DNA of 64,000 nucleotides from Olleya namhaensis. Its GTDB lineage: Bacteria; Bacteroidota; Bacteroidia; Flavobacteriales; Flavobacteriaceae. The notes beneath the pieces are model-generated. The model ran no database searches. It saw nothing but the letters and a program-made list of their open reading frames with translations, and was not told the DNA's origin. A program made the translations under genes and the position numbers. This document shows positions 25,109 through 33,897 of the stretch, one piece after another; within the stretch, counting starts at the first letter, position 1, and each line of letters begins with the position of its first letter. Location of the stretch: assembly GCF_900114005.1 (NCBI RefSeq), contig NZ_FORM01000005.1, positions 1 to 64,000 on the forward strand, given 5' to 3'.

Positions 25109-26812
25109 ATGCAAACTTTAGATTGGATTGTTCTAATTGGAACATTATTAACCATTGTTGTATATGGGACTTATCAAACCCGTGGCAGTAAAAATGTACA
25201 AGATTTTTTAAAAGGCGGTAGTAATAGTAAATGGTGGACCATAGGTTTATCTGTAATGGCTACACAAGCTAGTGCTATTACATTTTTAAGTACACCAGGA
25301 CAAGCGTTTCACTCTGGGATGGGATTTGTTCAATTTTATTTTGGATTACCTATTGCTATGATTGTGATTTGTATGGTGTTTATTCCACTATACCACAGAT
25401 TAAAAGTATACACTGCTTACGAGTTTTTAGAGAATCGTTTTGACCGTAAAACGCGTACCCTAACAGCTGTTCTGTTTTTAATACAACGTGGATTAGCAGC
25501 AGGAATTACAATATTTGCACCTGCTATAATCCTATCGGCTGTTTTAGGTTGGAATTTATTATTATTAAATATTATTATAGGTGTTTTAGTTATTATTTAC
25601 ACTGTTTCTGGAGGTACAAAAGCAGTAAATGTGACTCAAAAGCACCAAATGGTTGTAATTTTTACAGGAATGGTTATTGCTTTCATTTTAATATTAAACC
25701 AATTACCTGATGATATTACCTTTAAAAAAGCACTAGACATTGCAGGAGCAAGTGGTAAAATGGAGGTGTTAGATTTTTCTTTCGACCTAAATAATAGATA
25801 TACTGTTTGGAGTGGATTAATTGGTGGTACGTTTTTAATGCTTTCTTATTTTGGAACAGATCAAAGTCAGGTACAACGTTATTTATCTGGAAAATCTGTA
25901 AAAGAAATGCGTTTAGGATTAATTTTTAACGGATTACTTAAAGTGCCAATGCAGTTTTTTATTCTGTTAGTTGGTGTTATGGTTTTTGTGTTTTATCAAT
26001 TTAACGAAGCACCAGTAAACTTTAACCCTACCGCAACAGAAGTTGTATTAAATTCAGAATACGCAGACCAATATAATGCGCTTCAATTAGAACAAAAAGA
26101 AATTTTTGACCTTAAAAAGGAAACCATCTCAGCATTTGCAAAAGCAGATGGTACGGTAAACCAAGAATTAATAGCCAGTTATAACGCTAAAAGTGATACC
26201 ATAAGAGCGCATGCTAGAGACTTAATAAAAAAAGCAGGAGAATCTAAAGGTTTAAAAGTAGAGAGTAATGATAAGGATTATGTGTTTATACACTTTATAC
26301 TAAACAATTTACCAAAAGGCTTAATCGGATTATTATTAGCAGTTATTTTAAGTGCTGCTATGTCTAGTACGGCTTCAGAGCTTAATGCTTTAGCGAGTAC
26401 AACAACAATAGATCTTTATAAACATAGAGTCGGCCCAAAAACTGACGAAGAAATGGTTAAAGCCTCTAGAGGGTTTACGCTACTTTGGGGTATCATGGCT
26501 ATTGGAGTCGCCTGCGTCGCCAATTTAGCAGAAAACCTCATACAACTAGTTAATATTATTGGATCTATATTTTATGGTAACGTCCTTGGTATTTTCTTAT
26601 TAGCCTTTTTCTTTAAGCAGATTAAAGCCAATGCTGTATTTATTGCAGCATTAATAACGCAAGTATTAGTGATTGGATTATTCTTTTTAGATGAATATGA
26701 AATAATTAACCTACCCTTTTTATGGTTAAACTTTGTAGGTTGTGCTATTGTAATGGCTATTGCTTTTATAATTCAGGCACTATTTAATAGTACTGATAAA
26801 GCAACTATTTAG
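25109..26812 (+). CDS. Sodium:solute symporter (SSS family)
   Basis: A 567-residue inner-membrane protein with about 13-14 TM helices. SSS-family hallmarks are the N-terminal YGTYQTRGSKNVQDFLKGG region, the GLSVMATQASAITFLSTPGQ segment (about 47-66) with the Na+ site, a GG-rich TM and the helix LSAAMSSTASELNALAST (about 412-430). It would carry a small organic solute with Na+. The soluble insert at 325-390 is acidic and helical. Its place in the operon suggests that the substrate is released by the PIG-L deacetylase. Confidence 0.92.
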   Translation: MQTLDWIVLIGTLLTIVVYGTYQTRGSKNVQDFLKGGSNSKWWTIGLSVMATQASAITFLSTPGQAFHSGMGFVQFYFGLPIAMIVICMVFIPLYHRLKVYTAYEFLENRFDRKTRTLTAVLFLIQRGLAAGITIFAPAIILSAVLGWNLLLLNIIIGVLVIIYTVSGGTKAVNVTQKHQMVVIFTGMVIAFILILNQLPDDITFKKALDIAGASGKMEVLDFSFDLNNRYTVWSGLIGGTFLMLSYFGTDQSQVQRYLSGKSVKEMRLGLIFNGLLKVPMQFFILLVGVMVFVFYQFNEAPVNFNPTATEVVLNSEYADQYNALQLEQKEIFDLKKETISAFAKADGTVNQELIASYNAKSDTIRAHARDLIKKAGESKGLKVESNDKDYVFIHFILNNLPKGLIGLLLAVILSAAMSSTASELNALASTTTIDLYKHRVGPKTDEEMVKASRGFTLLWGIMAIGVACVANLAENLIQLVNIIGSIFYGNVLGIFLLAFFFKQIKANAVFIAALITQVLVIGLFFLDEYEIINLPFLWLNFVGCAIVMAIAFIIQALFNSTDKATI

Positions 26813-26996
26813 AGCTTAGTTTGTAAACATGAAACAGTAACCAAATCTGATAATTAAAATTCTAAATACATCAATTTAATAATATAACCTACTGATTTTA
26901 AGTAAAAACAGTAAAAAATGCAATTTTTAGCAACTTTGTAATACGCAATTCAAAACAAAAGAGTACTTTCGCGCCTTATTAAAAAAAGCACCTGTT

Positions 26997-27443
26997 ATGA
27001 AGCGCATTAATGAGTATAAAAAACTATTTAACGTAGATCAAGATTTATCTTTAAAAACATTAAAAAAGTCTTACCGTAATTTAGTTAAAGAGTGGCACCC
27101 TGATAAATTTCAAGCAGGAGATGAAAAAGCTCAAGAAGCTGAATTAATGAGTAGAAAAGTAATTGATGGTTACCATTTTTTAGTTAGCATGTCTCCAGAG
27201 ACTGTTGAAGCTAATAAAGAAGAGTACGCTGTTACTGTTACTAGTCCAATTATGGATTGGAAACATAAAGGATTACTTTTAGAAGTTACTTTTTTGAACG
27301 GAGATACTTACGAGTACTTTGGTGTAAACAAAGCATTATATATCAAATTTTCTCAAAGTGATAAGCAAACACGTTTTGCTAAGCGTAGTATTTTTAATTC
27401 TTTTCCTTACAGAAAAATTAAAAAGAACGATGTTACTGCATAA
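26997..27443 (+). CDS. DnaJ-domain protein with C-terminal KTSC domain
   Basis: A 148-residue protein. Residues 1-65 form a J-domain with the HPD motif (EWHPDKFQAGDEKAQEAE, about 35-52). Residues 85-145 match the KTSC fold (YAVTVTSPIM, YEYFGVNKALYIKF). It may couple Hsp70 (DnaK) to an unknown client. It is monocistronic with a strong terminator, and no classical DnaJ zinc-finger or glycine-rich region is present. A near-consensus TACTTTCG lies about 30 bp upstream. Confidence 0.82.
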   Translation: MKRINEYKKLFNVDQDLSLKTLKKSYRNLVKEWHPDKFQAGDEKAQEAELMSRKVIDGYHFLVSMSPETVEANKEEYAVTVTSPIMDWKHKGLLLEVTFLNGDTYEYFGVNKALYIKFSQSDKQTRFAKRSIFNSFPYRKIKKNDVTA

Positions 27444-27475
27444 TTAAGCAAATTACATCCTATATTTTATAGCAT

Positions 27476-27514
27476 AAAAAAAGAGCTTCAGTTTAAAACT
27501 GAAGCTCTTTTTTT
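27476..27514. terminator. Strong bidirectional terminator
   Basis: A7-GAGCTTCAGTTT-A-AAACTGAAGCTC-T7: a near-perfect stem with the A run and T run pairing. Confidence 0.92.
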
Positions 27515-27595
27515 GTTACTTATGTTTAATCAAGAGATTTACAACTTTTAAGCTTTTCTTATTTCACCTATTGGCTTCTGCCTTCTCCCTTTTAA

Positions 27596-27610
27596 CTTTT
27601 GCCTTTTGCC
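27596..27610 (+). repeat. CTTTTGCCTTTTGCC repeat, copy 2
   Basis: Matches 22361-22375 exactly and lies in a C/T-rich stretch (27567-27617) after the terminator of the J-domain gene. Confidence 0.5.
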
Positions 27611-27625
27611 TTTTAACTCAAAAAA

Positions 27626-28867
27626 CTACTTATCCTTATTTTTTTCCTCAATCCACTTACTCATATATTTAGTGCTCTGCATAGTTTGATACATTAGTAT
27701 TTGTCCTAAAAAGTGATGTTGTCTGTGAGATTGTAAATCGGCTAACAAAGTTTCTACTGTATGCAAAACGTCTTTTGTATAAATAGCTTTATCATATAAC
27801 GTGTTTATAATCATAAATCCGTTTTTCTGTTTTCCATTCCAATAAATCTTATTAGAGTGCAACTCTACTGCTTGTTTTGCAAAAGCTTTAGCATCATCTT
27901 CAATAAATGCATTAGTGTCTTTTAAAGTACCATACATCCCTTCTGCCCCAATAGTTGTTGTAACACAAGGTGTTCCGCCTTCCATTGCATCAATAAGTTT
28001 TCCTTTTAATCCAGCTCCAAAACGTAAAGGCGCTAAGCATACTTTAGCATGCTCCATAACTTCCTTAACATTATCTGTATAACCTAATATAAAAAAACCG
28101 TCTTCTGGTTTATTTAGTTGCTGTGCTTTTTCTGAAACATAAGAACCATATATATGTATTTCTGCTTTTGGTAACGCCTTTCTTATAAGTGGCCAAATCT
28201 CTGTTTTTAAAAATACTACCGCATCAAAATTAGGCGGATGCATAAAGTTACCAATGGTTACAAAATGATTTCTATCTTTAAATTTAGGACTTTTCTTTTG
28301 TGTTTCAGGAGAAATAGGATCTAGTAAAAATGGCAAATAATATAATAAATGCTCATCAATATTAAATTGATTAACTAATATTTCAATTTCGACTTGAGAT
28401 ATAATAAACGATAAATCACAGCGTAAAATACTTGCAATTTCACGTTTTGCAGTATCGTTTTGCAAATAACTAATATCAAACATTGCATTATCCTTCAAGG
28501 CTTGTTGACGTCCTTTACGTAAACTATGCAAATCCTCTGTATCTAATAATCTTAGCGCATCAGGACATTGCTCTGCTACACGCCAACCAAATTGTTCTTC
28601 AACCATAAAACGGTCAAATAAAACCATACAAGGGTTTAACTCTTTTACAAAAACATCAAAACTACTATCGTTAAGTACAATATTTTCCGTGTTTACATTA
28701 ATGCTAGACAAATCAAATGCATTGTCTGTTTTGGCACAAGCAGAAGCAAAAGTAATATCATAATTAGCAGACTGAAACACTTCAATAAGCTGCATCATCC
28801 TACTACCAGCAGCAGAACTTTTAGGTTCTGGCCATACAAATCCTATAATTAATAGTTTTTGATTCAA
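27626..28867 (-). CDS. Glycosyltransferase (GT4-like)
   Basis: A 413-residue cytosolic protein of GT-B type. The N-terminal FVWPEPKSSAAGSRM (about 10-24) resembles the donor/acceptor lobe start. The C-terminal lobe includes FVTIGNFMHPPNFDAVVFL (about 203-221), HIYGSY and GYTDNVKEVMEHAKVCLAPLRFGAGLKGKLIDAMEGG in two adjacent motifs (about 259-295), with the conserved Glu. It probably adds a sugar to a surface polymer or glycan; the acceptor is unknown. It lies 28 bp downstream of the haem-binding protein and may share a transcript. Confidence 0.85.
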   Translation of the reverse strand: MNQKLLIIGFVWPEPKSSAAGSRMMQLIEVFQSANYDITFASACAKTDNAFDLSSINVNTENIVLNDSSFDVFVKELNPCMVLFDRFMVEEQFGWRVAEQCPDALRLLDTEDLHSLRKGRQQALKDNAMFDISYLQNDTAKREIASILRCDLSFIISQVEIEILVNQFNIDEHLLYYLPFLLDPISPETQKKSPKFKDRNHFVTIGNFMHPPNFDAVVFLKTEIWPLIRKALPKAEIHIYGSYVSEKAQQLNKPEDGFFILGYTDNVKEVMEHAKVCLAPLRFGAGLKGKLIDAMEGGTPCVTTTIGAEGMYGTLKDTNAFIEDDAKAFAKQAVELHSNKIYWNGKQKNGFMIINTLYDKAIYTKDVLHTVETLLADLQSHRQHHFLGQILMYQTMQSTKYMSKWIEEKNKDK

Positions 28868-28895
28868 ATTAGGGAGATTAAAAAATTAATAATTA

Positions 28896-29369
28896 TTACT
28901 GAGGTTGTGGTGCTAAAGCATAACCTACTCTTACTTGTTCTACCCATTCTACGATGGCTTTTATTTGCGCATCCGTTAAATTAGCATCACCATGTGCCCA
29001 AGTGTAACTTGGTAATGGCATTTTCTTTTCTTCTACTTCTTCTGCTAATTCGTCAAATTTGTGGTCTTTCTTTTTTATAGAATAATCTGACCATTTAGAA
29101 ACATCAAAATGCTTACGACCATCCTCTATATGATCTGCTAACCAATAGTTAACTGGCGTAATCTTACTGTACCATGGGTAATTAGTGTTACTACTATGAC
29201 AATCCAAACATGCTGTTTCTAATATATTTCTGACCTCTGCAGATGGCTTTGTTTCTGTGAAAAAAGCGGTTAAATCCTCAGTGTTTCCTTCATTTTTTTC
29301 TGGCGAAAAGAATTGTGCTATCACTAAAGCCACTAATAAAATTAAACCAATCTTCTTAAATATTTTCAT
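28896..29369 (-). CDS. Haem-binding domain protein (CXXCH)
   Basis: A 157-residue protein with an N-terminal membrane segment (residues 7-20). A cytochrome-type haem motif CLDCHSSNTNYPWYS begins near residue 54 (CXXCH), followed by WLADHIEDGRKHFDVSKW and a helix ending AIVEWVEQV. It matches the short Bacteroidetes haem-binding domain family; the periplasmic haem would be attached by CcsBA. It is upstream of the glycosyltransferase in the same direction. Confidence 0.85.
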   Translation of the reverse strand: MKIFKKIGLILLVALVIAQFFSPEKNEGNTEDLTAFFTETKPSAEVRNILETACLDCHSSNTNYPWYSKITPVNYWLADHIEDGRKHFDVSKWSDYSIKKKDHKFDELAEEVEEKKMPLPSYTWAHGDANLTDAQIKAIVEWVEQVRVGYALAPQPQ

Positions 29370-29404
29370 TTTCAGTATTTTTATGGCATAAAAATAAGAA
29401 ATCT

Positions 29405-29968
29405 TTGAATACGGACGCTTTATATCAAGAATTAAATTATGTCAACCATTCTAGGGAAAAGCGTCTCTACTATGCTCAAATGCTACTTTCTGACACCAGT
29501 TTAATTCCTAAAACATTAGATATTTTGTTTCGGGTTGATGATAAGATTTCGCCAAGAGCTGCATGGATTTTAGAATTTATGTGTAAAGAAAACCTAGAAG
29601 CACTAATCCCCTACTTAGATCAATTTACCCAAAATATGGGATTGGTCCATTTAGATTCGGCAGAAAGACCAGTTGCAAAAATCTGCGAATACCTAGCAAA
29701 AGCTTACTATGGAAAACCGCCTTCTGAGATAAAAAAGGCCTTACTTCCGAGGCATCGGGAAAAAATTATTGAAGCTTGCTTTGACTGGTTAATTAAAGAT
29801 GCCAAAGTGGCTCCAAAAGCCTATGCTATGACCAGTTTGTTTTTATTTGGAAAAGAATACGATTGGGTGTATCCAGAATTAATGACTATTCTAGAACGTG
29901 ATTTTGCATCTCAAAGTGCTGCTTTTAAAGCTAGAGCAAAGCAAATATTTAAAAAGTTAAAAAAATAA
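29405..29968 (+). CDS. HEAT-like helical protein upstream of purB
   Basis: A 187-residue protein, TTG start at 29405. It is all-helical, with repeated hydrophobic helices such as LIPKTLDILFRV and SPRAAWILEFMCKENL, typical of HEAT or Armadillo-like solenoids. It has a charged tail (ARAKQIFKKLKK) and no signal peptide. It stands 91 bp before purB, and homologues next to purB are sometimes labelled adenylosuccinate lyase by position only. The TTG overlaps an imperfect -7-like AATCTTTG, so the true start could lie downstream. Confidence 0.72.
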   Translation: MNTDALYQELNYVNHSREKRLYYAQMLLSDTSLIPKTLDILFRVDDKISPRAAWILEFMCKENLEALIPYLDQFTQNMGLVHLDSAERPVAKICEYLAKAYYGKPPSEIKKALLPRHREKIIEACFDWLIKDAKVAPKAYAMTSLFLFGKEYDWVYPELMTILERDFASQSAAFKARAKQIFKKLKK

Positions 29969-30059
29969 GGTCAAAATTTATCAAATTCTTAAACTGTAAT
30001 CCTTTAGTCTTCCCGCTAAAAAAACTATATTTATAGCTTGTTAAAAAACAACTATTTAT

Positions 30060-31403
30060 ATGTCTTTAAATCAACTTAATGCGATCTCTCCAATTGATGG
30101 TCGTTACCGAAATAAAATTGAAAAATTACAAGATTTTTTCTCTGAAGAAGCCTTAATAAAATATCGCGTTTTAGTCGAAATTGAATATTTTATTGCCCTT
30201 TGCGAATTACCTTTACCTCAACTAAGCGGTGTAGATAGTAGTAAATTTGAAGCTTTACGCGACATTTACAAATCATTTACTACCGAAAATGCACAAGCTA
30301 TAAAGGATATTGAAAAAGTAACTAACCATGACGTTAAAGCGGTTGAGTATTTTATTAAAGAACAGTTTGATGCTTTAGGTTTAAGTGAATTTAAAGAATT
30401 TATCCACTTTGGACTAACGTCACAAGATATTAACAACACTGCTATTCCTTTAAGTATTAAGGACGCAATGAATGAGGCTTACGTACCAGAATATTTTAAT
30501 GTTTTAAACGAATTAAAACGTCTTGCTGAAGAGTGGAAAGATATCCCGATGCTAGCTAGAACACACGGTCAACCTGCCTCTCCAACACGTTTAGGTAAAG
30601 AGATTGAAGTTTTTGCAGTCCGTATGGAAGAGCAATTTAACTTACTAAATGACATACCAAGTGCTGCTAAATTTGGTGGTGCAACAGGTAATTTTAATGC
30701 ACACAAAGTCGCTTATCCTAATATTGATTGGAGAGCTTTTGGAGGTAGTTTTGTACAAGAAAAGTTAGGTTTACAACACTCTTTTCCAACTACACAAATA
30801 GAGCATTATGACCATATGGCTGCTTTATTTGATTGTTTAAAACGTATCAATACTATTATTATAGATTTAGATAGAGACGTTTGGACGTATGTATCTATGG
30901 ATTATTTTAAACAGAAAATTAAAAAAGGTGAAGTTGGTAGTAGCGCAATGCCACATAAAGTAAATCCTATTGATTTTGAAAACAGTGAAGGTAATTTAGG
31001 TATGGCCAATGCTATATTTGAACATTTATCTGCAAAATTACCAATTTCAAGATTACAACGTGACTTAACAGACAGTACGGTTTTACGTAATGTTGGTGTA
31101 CCGTTTGGACATACTTTAATTGGTTTTGGATCGACTTTAAAAGGGTTAAGTAAACTATTACTTAATGCGCCTAAATTTGCACAAGACCTAGAAAATAACT
31201 GGGCAGTTGTTGCTGAAGCAATACAAACTATTTTAAGACGTGAAGGTTATCCAAACCCTTATGAGGCTTTAAAAGGCTTAACTAGAACTAATGAAGCTAT
31301 AAATAAAACGTCTATTTCAAATTTTATTGATACTTTAGAGGTCAGTGATGCTATTAAAACAGAATTAAAAGCAATATCACCAAGTAACTATACAGGAATA
31401 TAA
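30060..31403 (+). CDS. purB: Adenylosuccinate lyase
   Basis: A 447-residue fumarase/aspartase superfamily enzyme. It carries TSQDINNTA (about 121-129), the catalytic His region ARTHGQPASPT (about 167-177) and the signature GSSAMPHKVNPIDFENSEG (about 293-311). It splits SAICAR to AICAR and adenylosuccinate to AMP, both with fumarate, in purine synthesis. It is followed at 5 bp by a small membrane protein on the same transcript. Confidence 0.97.
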   Translation: MSLNQLNAISPIDGRYRNKIEKLQDFFSEEALIKYRVLVEIEYFIALCELPLPQLSGVDSSKFEALRDIYKSFTTENAQAIKDIEKVTNHDVKAVEYFIKEQFDALGLSEFKEFIHFGLTSQDINNTAIPLSIKDAMNEAYVPEYFNVLNELKRLAEEWKDIPMLARTHGQPASPTRLGKEIEVFAVRMEEQFNLLNDIPSAAKFGGATGNFNAHKVAYPNIDWRAFGGSFVQEKLGLQHSFPTTQIEHYDHMAALFDCLKRINTIIIDLDRDVWTYVSMDYFKQKIKKGEVGSSAMPHKVNPIDFENSEGNLGMANAIFEHLSAKLPISRLQRDLTDSTVLRNVGVPFGHTLIGFGSTLKGLSKLLLNAPKFAQDLENNWAVVAEAIQTILRREGYPNPYEALKGLTRTNEAINKTSISNFIDTLEVSDAIKTELKAISPSNYTGI

Positions 31404-31408
31404 TAATT

Positions 31409-31609
31409 ATGATTAGCGACAAGAGTAGCATGGCCTTTTGCATTATCACATTAAGTTTGTTTTTTGTGGGAGGAATAACCGGTTTTTTAAATAACCCGCT
31501 TTATATGGGGATTACTTTTGTTGCCTATTTAATGGTAATTGTTAATATAGTTCTGATAAAAAAATCGGACACGGATGATGATTTTTTCGAATCAAAAATC
31601 GATAAATAA
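31409..31609 (+). CDS. Small two-helix membrane protein downstream of purB
   Basis: A 66-residue protein with two hydrophobic helices (residues about 8-26 and 31-51) and an acidic tail (SDTDDDFFESKIDK). It is co-directional 5 bp after purB and ended by the terminator at 31611. No family is recognised. The acidic tail probably faces the cytoplasm. Confidence 0.7.
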   Translation: MISDKSSMAFCIITLSLFFVGGITGFLNNPLYMGITFVAYLMVIVNIVLIKKSDTDDDFFESKIDK

Positions 31610-31610
31610 C

Positions 31611-31644
31611 AAAAAAGGCTTATCCAATGGATAAGCCTTTTTTT
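31611..31644. terminator. Bidirectional intrinsic terminator
   Basis: A6-GGCTTATCC-AAT-GGATAAGCC-T7, between the purB unit and the convergent DUF4252 operon. Confidence 0.92.
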
Positions 31645-31666
31645 ATGTTTACTAATCTATAGTATC

Positions 31667-32209
31667 TTATTTAAAAAATGTCATTAGACTTTTAAATTGT
31701 GCTTGATCGATATCTGCGTTCTGCAGTTTTTCTGATAGCTTAATTAACTGTTCTGGTCTCATATTGTCCCCTATGATTCTTACAATAGTAAATCCCATTT
31801 CTTTAGAACTTGCTAAGACCAAAAACTCGTCTATTTCATTATTATCGCCAACAGTGCTCACTTTTACGCTAACTCCTTTGTCTTTAAAAGACATTAGTTC
31901 TTCATATTTTTTGTTTTCAAATACAATCTTAGCTTTAGCTAACTCTGCATTATAATCCGCTATACTTCCCGATTTAGATTTATACGCTAAAACATCCAGC
32001 TTACTTACGGACTGGTACGCTTCCTGTTCTTCTTTTGTCAAATTAGCTTTAGAAAAATCTACTACGTCCGTAGAAATATCAAAGGACATAAAGTCTGGTA
32101 ACTCTTGATGGTCTACAAAATAGGTCTGTATTGAGTTTTGGTCTTTGCAACCTACTAACACTAAAGCAAGCATTAATAGGGATCCAATTAGTTTGATTGA
32201 TGATTTCAT
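31667..32209 (-). CDS. DUF4252 lipoprotein
   Basis: A 180-residue protein with a lipoprotein signal (LALVLVGC, Cys21) and a DUF4252-like domain: the region EFLVLASSKEMGFTIVRIIGDNMRPEQLIKL (split here at residues about 128-158) is typical. DUF4252 proteins are periplasmic and of unknown function, and often sit beside ECF sigma factors in Bacteroidetes. It is the last gene of the sigma operon, 4 bp after its paralogue. Confidence 0.82.
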   Translation of the reverse strand: MKSSIKLIGSLLMLALVLVGCKDQNSIQTYFVDHQELPDFMSFDISTDVVDFSKANLTKEEQEAYQSVSKLDVLAYKSKSGSIADYNAELAKAKIVFENKKYEELMSFKDKGVSVKVSTVGDNNEIDEFLVLASSKEMGFTIVRIIGDNMRPEQLIKLSEKLQNADIDQAQFKSLMTFFK

Positions 32210-32213
32210 AGTT

Positions 32214-32780
32214 TTATTTTTTAGCTTTCTTTTGTAACTCTTCGCCTCCTGGAAGGTTCATTTTTTGAGTTAATTTAGAAATTTGATTTAAATCTATATC
32301 TCCAGTTAAAGAGATCACAACGGTTTCGATGGTACGCTTTTCGCCATTAATTTCTATATCAGAATCTTTTGTAACAGATTCTAATCCATTAATAAACATC
32401 AACAACTCGCTTACATGGTCTTCGTCTTTACCTTGTTTTACGTAAAACTTCATAGCAACACCATTGTCCTTCACTTCCATTAACTCCTCTAAAGAATTAC
32501 TACGTGTAGCAACCCATTTTGAGATGTTTTTAGCAATCTCTTTATCTCCAGTAGCCATAGTTTTAAAACTAGTGATACTATTAACCATTTCCATGTAGGC
32601 TTTTGCTTCTGCATCATCCGTATCTATGTCAATTTTGGCTAACATTTGAAACATTTTAGGTTTTATAGACACGTAACTTACTTGATCGTGATCGCTATAT
32701 TTTTCAAAGATATCTTGAGCCATTCCTGTTAATGGCATCATTAATATTGCCATTACTACTATTGTTATATATTTTTTCAT
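32214..32780 (-). CDS. DUF4252 secreted protein
   Basis: A 188-residue protein with a cleavable signal peptide (residues 1-21, ending GMAQ) rather than a lipobox. The domain runs from FEKYSDHDQVSYVSIKPKMFQML to TGDIDLNQISKL and is paralogous to the 180-residue lipoprotein that follows. The pair has one secreted and one lipid-anchored copy. It is in the ECF sigma operon, 37 bp after the anti-sigma-like gene. Confidence 0.82.
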   Translation of the reverse strand: MKKYITIVVMAILMMPLTGMAQDIFEKYSDHDQVSYVSIKPKMFQMLAKIDIDTDDAEAKAYMEMVNSITSFKTMATGDKEIAKNISKWVATRSNSLEELMEVKDNGVAMKFYVKQGKDEDHVSELLMFINGLESVTKDSDIEINGEKRTIETVVISLTGDIDLNQISKLTQKMNLPGGEELQKKAKK

Positions 32781-32817
32781 TGTATTTGTGTTTTAAATTA
32801 TTTGGTTTATTAAATTT

Positions 32818-33291
32818 TTAGTGTTTTTCAATTTTTAAAATGCGACCTATTGGGTTTTCCATTTCTTTTAAATAGTCAACTTGTGTGCCAGCTTTAGAAA
32901 TAGCTCCTAAATAAGTGACTTGAGCAGTCCCTTTATTAAAGGTTTTAGATACCAATTGCAAGTACGATTTGGCTTGATTATAAGCTAACCTATCCGCATC
33001 TGTTATCACATCTTCTTTAGGTCTATTAAAGTAAATACCAACCATTAAAACTGCTACTGCTGCAACGCTTAACCATCTAGAATTAAATTTCTTTTTAGTA
33101 TTTAGTGGTACGTTTTTAGTAAAAGTCTCTTGCTGGTTTACTGTATAGTAACCAAAAATAGCTTTATAATGCTCTAAATGGGGTGCAACAGTCTCTTGCT
33201 TAAAATAGTTTTTTAACTGTGCTTCTTCCTTTAAAGTGGTTTGGCCATCTTCGTACTTTTCTAGTAAGTCTTCTATATTATTTAACACCAT
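32818..33291 (-). CDS. Anti-sigma-like membrane protein
   Basis: A 157-residue protein. The N-terminal cytoplasmic helices (MVLNNIEDLLEKYEDGQTTL, then AQLKNYF) fit an anti-sigma sigma-binding region. One TM helix (about 72-86, WLSVAAVAVLMVGIYF) leads to a short periplasmic part. Its start overlaps the sigma factor gene by 14 nt, which fits a partner of that sigma factor. No zinc-binding anti-sigma motif (HxxxCxxC) is present. Confidence 0.7.
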   Translation of the reverse strand: MVLNNIEDLLEKYEDGQTTLKEEAQLKNYFKQETVAPHLEHYKAIFGYYTVNQQETFTKNVPLNTKKKFNSRWLSVAAVAVLMVGIYFNRPKEDVITDADRLAYNQAKSYLQLVSKTFNKGTAQVTYLGAISKAGTQVDYLKEMENPIGRILKIEKH

Positions 33292-33787
33292 AATTATGTG
33301 TACTTGTTAATTTTTCTCTTATTATTTTTCTTGCTCTTGACAATGCTACTCTTACTGCTGTTGGGTTCATGTCCAACATTTTTGCAATCTCATCAAAATC
33401 ATATTGCTCGATGTCTCTTAGTTGCACAACCATTTTTTGTTGTTCTGGCAGGTCTTCGATAATTTTAGCAACCCATTCTAAACTATCATTTACTTCTATT
33501 TGCCTTTGCAATGCAACACTATGATCTTGGTAATTGCTATGTACAATTTTTAAATTCTGTGATTGTTTCGATTTTAATTTATCCAAACAAAAGTTTTTGG
33601 TCATAGTCATGGAAAATGCTTCCACGTTTTTATAGTTTTCAATCTTAGTTTTATTCTTCCATAATTTTAATATCACCTCCTGTGTAGCATCCTCTGCTTC
33701 TTCACGAGACACTAGCAACCGTTTGGCTAAACGAAAGACCTTATCCTTAAAAGGCATTACTATTTTTAAAAACTCTAACTGTGTCAT
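33278..33787 (-). CDS. ECF-type RNA polymerase sigma factor
   Basis: A 169-residue sigma-70 family protein without region 1 or 3. Region 2 contains RLLVSREEAEDATQEVILKLW (split near residues 19-40) and region 4 contains LPEQQKMVVQLRDIEQYDFDEIA and the helix-turn-helix AVRVALSRARKIIREKL. It directs RNA polymerase to a stress-type regulon. It leads an operon with an anti-sigma-like protein and two DUF4252 proteins, which may be its own targets. The -35/-10 it recognises cannot be read here. Confidence 0.9.
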   Translation of the reverse strand: MTQLEFLKIVMPFKDKVFRLAKRLLVSREEAEDATQEVILKLWKNKTKIENYKNVEAFSMTMTKNFCLDKLKSKQSQNLKIVHSNYQDHSVALQRQIEVNDSLEWVAKIIEDLPEQQKMVVQLRDIEQYDFDEIAKMLDMNPTAVRVALSRARKIIREKLTSTHNYGVK

Positions 33788-33897
33788 TTTTGGTTGGTTG
33801 GTTTCTAATACGACGAACGACTATTAAATTTGTTACAATTAATTTTCAATATAAAATAAAGTAAGTACTTTTATAAAGAAAAATTTAAATTATGACT

